64,000 nt of DNA. Source: JAPOXR01 sp965214695. GTDB taxonomy: Bacteria; Pseudomonadota; Alphaproteobacteria; Rhodobacterales; Rhodobacteraceae. Every line of letters begins with the position of its first letter. The first letter of the stretch is position 1. A program made the position numbers and the translations under genes. This document shows, one piece after another, positions 62,268-64,000 of the stretch. Where the stretch lies: positions 1,922,001-1,986,000 of the forward strand of contig OZ243967.1 in the NCBI GenBank assembly GCA_965214695.1, written 5' to 3'. The notes under the pieces are model-generated. The model was not told where the DNA came from, did no database searches, and worked only from the letters and a program-made list of their open reading frames with translations.

Positions 62268-63290
62268 GGCTCAGTTTACAAATCGTATGCGTTCATGATA
62301 TATTCCTGCACGAAACAGAAGACTACAGATGATGAATCACAAGCAGTTTCAGGCTTGGTTTTCCCGGGTTGACCAACTCAGCACTGCGCAACGCAGGGAA
62401 GCCGAGGCAGCGCTCTCTGGAGGTTCGCAGGCGTCGGCCTCGCTGGCCGCGATCGAGGCGGGCGTGGGCGAGGGCCGCCGGTGCCCGCATTGCGACACTC
62501 CCGGTGCCATTGCGCCCGATAAGGCGCGGGGTCTGCGTCGGTATCACTGCAAGGATTGCGGGAAGACGTTCAATGCCACGACAGTCACGCTGTTGGCGGG
62601 TCTTCACCGCAAGGAGAGATGGCTGGCGTTCGGAACCTATCTCGCGGACAGGGAAACGGTGCGTGCGTCCGCCGGGCGTTGCGGGTTTGCCGTCAACACG
62701 GCCTTCCACTGGCAGCACCGGTTCCTCGCTGCCGAAAGCCGGGACCCGCGAAAGCTCGCCGGCATAGTAGAGGCCGACGAAACCTATGTGCTGGAAAGCC
62801 GCAAGGGCGAGCGGCACCTTGACCGCAAGGCCTGTCGCCGTGGCGGAAAGGCGAGCAAGCGGGGCCTGTCGGCCGAGCAGGTTCCGGTGCTGGTTGCCGC
62901 CGACCGCAGCGGCATTACGGTCAGCGCGGTTCTTCCGGCGGTCAATGCCGATGCCCTGCGAGACGTCATCGAACCGGTCGTGGAGGGGGACATCGTATTG
63001 GTCAGTGATGGCAATAGCGCATTTCCGCCGTGCGCCGCAGCAATGGGCGTTCGCCACGAAGCGCTCAACCCGTCCGCAGGCGAGCGGGTTAGGAACGCCT
63101 TTCACATCCAGACGGTCAACAGTCGGCATGGCCAGTTGAAAGGCTTCCTGAGGCGCTACCGCGGGATCGCGCCAAGTACATCGACAACTACCTGCGGTGG
63201 TTCCAGCAGGTCAAGCTGGACTTCGCCTCGCCTCGCACGTGCCTCGCCAACTCAATCGACAGATCATGCATACGATTTGGAAACTGAGCC
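62268..63290 (+). mobile_element. IS1595-family insertion sequence (1023 bp) with terminal inverted repeats
   Basis: The ends are 23-bp inverted repeats: GGCTCAGTTTACAAATCGTATGC at 62268-62290 and its complement at 63268-63290 with one mismatch (A/C at position 11). They bracket a single transposase gene. The flanks TTGTTATT and TGGCTCAA do not match, so there is no 8-bp target duplication; the element has either recombined or lost one flank. The right end is followed by TGGCTCA, a partial copy of the end sequence. Confidence 0.85.
62329..63287 (+). pseudogene. IS1595-family transposase, frameshifted near the C-terminus
   Basis: The protein has an N-terminal zinc ribbon (RCPHCDTPGAIAPDKARGLR, YHCKDCGKTF) and an ISXO2-type DDE domain: VEADETYVLESR (first D), VLVSDGNSAF (second D) and HIQTVNSRHGQLKGFLRRYRGIA near the third acidic position. 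At about 63168-63172 one base is missing: the expected continuation AKYIDNYLRWFQQVKLDFAS lies in another frame and ends at 63287 inside the right repeat. The annotated open frame instead runs to 63315 with a nonsense tail. Probably inactive, unless frameshifting rescues it. Confidence 0.8.
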
Positions 63291-63357
63291 TGGCTCAAAG
63301 ATCAAGACCAAGTGAGTTCTGGAATAATCGAGCTATGTCAATGCGTTGGGATGAATA

Positions 63358-64000
63358 ATGAAACTATCGTTCAACACCTGGGTTTATTCTAGCTTTCCAG
63401 TCTGGGTGCCGGCTTACCCGCTGGAAGAAGTCATCAAGCGGCTTGCCCGTATTGGCTATGACGGCGTTGAAATTGGCGCTGCGGCGCCCCACGCCTATCC
63501 CGATTATCTGACCGATAAACAGCGTAAGGAAGTCCGAAAGATACTGGATGACACTGGAATCGCCTGTTCTTCAATGCTGCCAGCACCCGGCGGTGGCCCC
63601 GGCTTCAACGTGGCGTCTGAAAACCCGTTGGAACGTGCGGCGGCAATCGATCAGTACAAAAAGGTCGCGGATCTGTGTCGCGAATGGGGTGCGCCGACAT
63701 TGATGTATGTCGCGGGATGGCAGGTATTTGGCACATCCCGAAACCAGGCTTGGGAATGGTCTGCCAAAGCCCTTGACGAAATCGCCGCTTATGCAAACGA
63801 CTTGGCAATCGCGGTAGAGCCGACATCGGCGGACAGCAATTTGATTGATAGCTGCGATGATGTCATCAATCTGATGGATGAAGTCGGTCGTCCGAACGTC
63901 GGAGCGATGTTCGACACCTATCACACGCTTTATCGCAATGAGGTGCCGACGGATTATGTCTATCGCCTTGGTAGCCGTCTGAAGCACGTCCATCTGGCGG
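63358..64000 (+). CDS. Sugar phosphate isomerase/epimerase (partial, runs off the right edge)
   Basis: TIM-barrel protein of the xylose-isomerase-like AP-endonuclease-2 fold. The 214 visible residues begin MKLSFNTWVYSSFPVWVPAY from ATG 63358, with YPLEEVIKRLARIGYDGVEIG, the metal ligand glutamate in IAVEPTSAD and the following VGAMFDTYHTLYR. It resembles hexulose/tagatose or fructoselysine 3-epimerase types. Base composition is lower in GC than most of the window. The stop codon is beyond base 64000. Confidence 0.85.
   Translation, partial: MKLSFNTWVYSSFPVWVPAYPLEEVIKRLARIGYDGVEIGAAAPHAYPDYLTDKQRKEVRKILDDTGIACSSMLPAPGGGPGFNVASENPLERAAAIDQYKKVADLCREWGAPTLMYVAGWQVFGTSRNQAWEWSAKALDEIAAYANDLAIAVEPTSADSNLIDSCDDVINLMDEVGRPNVGAMFDTYHTLYRNEVPTDYVYRLGSRLKHVHLA

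Noticed and set aside
63165..63175. Programmed frameshift in the IS1595 transposase
   Set aside because: No slippery A/T heptamer or downstream structure is seen; a simple base loss is more likely.
1..64000. CRISPR arrays, rRNA operons or a replication origin
   Set aside because: No regularly spaced repeats, rRNA sequence or DnaA-box cluster was recognised.

Overview
The window is GC-rich, densely coded DNA (an eye estimate is a little above 60% GC) from an alphaproteobacterium. The signs are the protein character of the core genes (dapD-dapE, smc, rsmB, hslO, cca), very short or overlapping gene junctions, GTG/TTG starts, thiBPQ under a TPP riboswitch, and a D-amino-acid cluster of the dgcN/dgcA type. 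I cannot name the genus. I see no rRNA, tRNA, CRISPR array or replication origin.

Layout. 1-3.7 kb: a MarR-type regulator (cut by the left edge) divergent from a branched-chain aminotransferase across a perfect palindrome, then a threonine-dehydratase-like enzyme and a cytochrome P450. 3.8-9.1 kb: xseB, a TPP riboswitch leading thiBPQ, and an NnrS membrane protein. 9.6-13 kb: an AAA/DUF4143 ATPase and an ABC exporter. 13.2-14.9 kb: an unusual methyltransferase-HNH fusion. 14.9-20.5 kb: housekeeping (cca, two Nudix hydrolases, hslO, a nitrilase-family hydrolase, rsmB). 20.5-23.4 kb: a toxin-antitoxin patch (lone Phd/YefM antitoxin; PIN toxin coupled to an Xre-ImmA protein with a well-formed operator/promoter). 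23.8-26.2 kb: argG, exported msrA, yggT.

26.3-35.7 kb is an accessory/defence stretch interrupted by katG: an RloAB (AbiL-like) pair, a ParA-like ATPase coupled to an AlbA_2/ATPase protein and bracketed by imperfect direct repeats, and a solitary DNA methyltransferase. 35.9-46.2 kb returns to metabolism: an MFS transporter, mepA, dapD, dapE, a DUF2064 protein, then a D-amino-acid catabolic cluster (dgcN, dgcA, D-amino-acid transaminase), an exonuclease and an old-yellow-enzyme family protein. 46.5-54.2 kb: smc preceded by a tightly overlapping four-gene operon that looks like a stray piece of a type IVB conjugation/thin-pilus system (DotM/TrbA-like, PilM-like, prepilin-peptidase-like, PilV-like).

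54.5-63.3 kb: an MFS transporter, an exported Ig-like protein whose signal peptide is encoded across a 12-G tract (a phase-variation candidate), a DUF4338(DruA)-ISAs1 transposase fusion, a decayed higBA pair, an ATPase with a possible nuclease-like C-terminus, and an IS1595-family element with clear inverted repeats but a frameshifted transposase. The window ends inside a sugar-phosphate isomerase/epimerase. The strongest leads for something undescribed are the repeat-bracketed ParA/AlbA_2 module, the orphan TrbA-Pil operon next to smc, the methyltransferase-HNH fusion and the homopolymer-switched exported protein.
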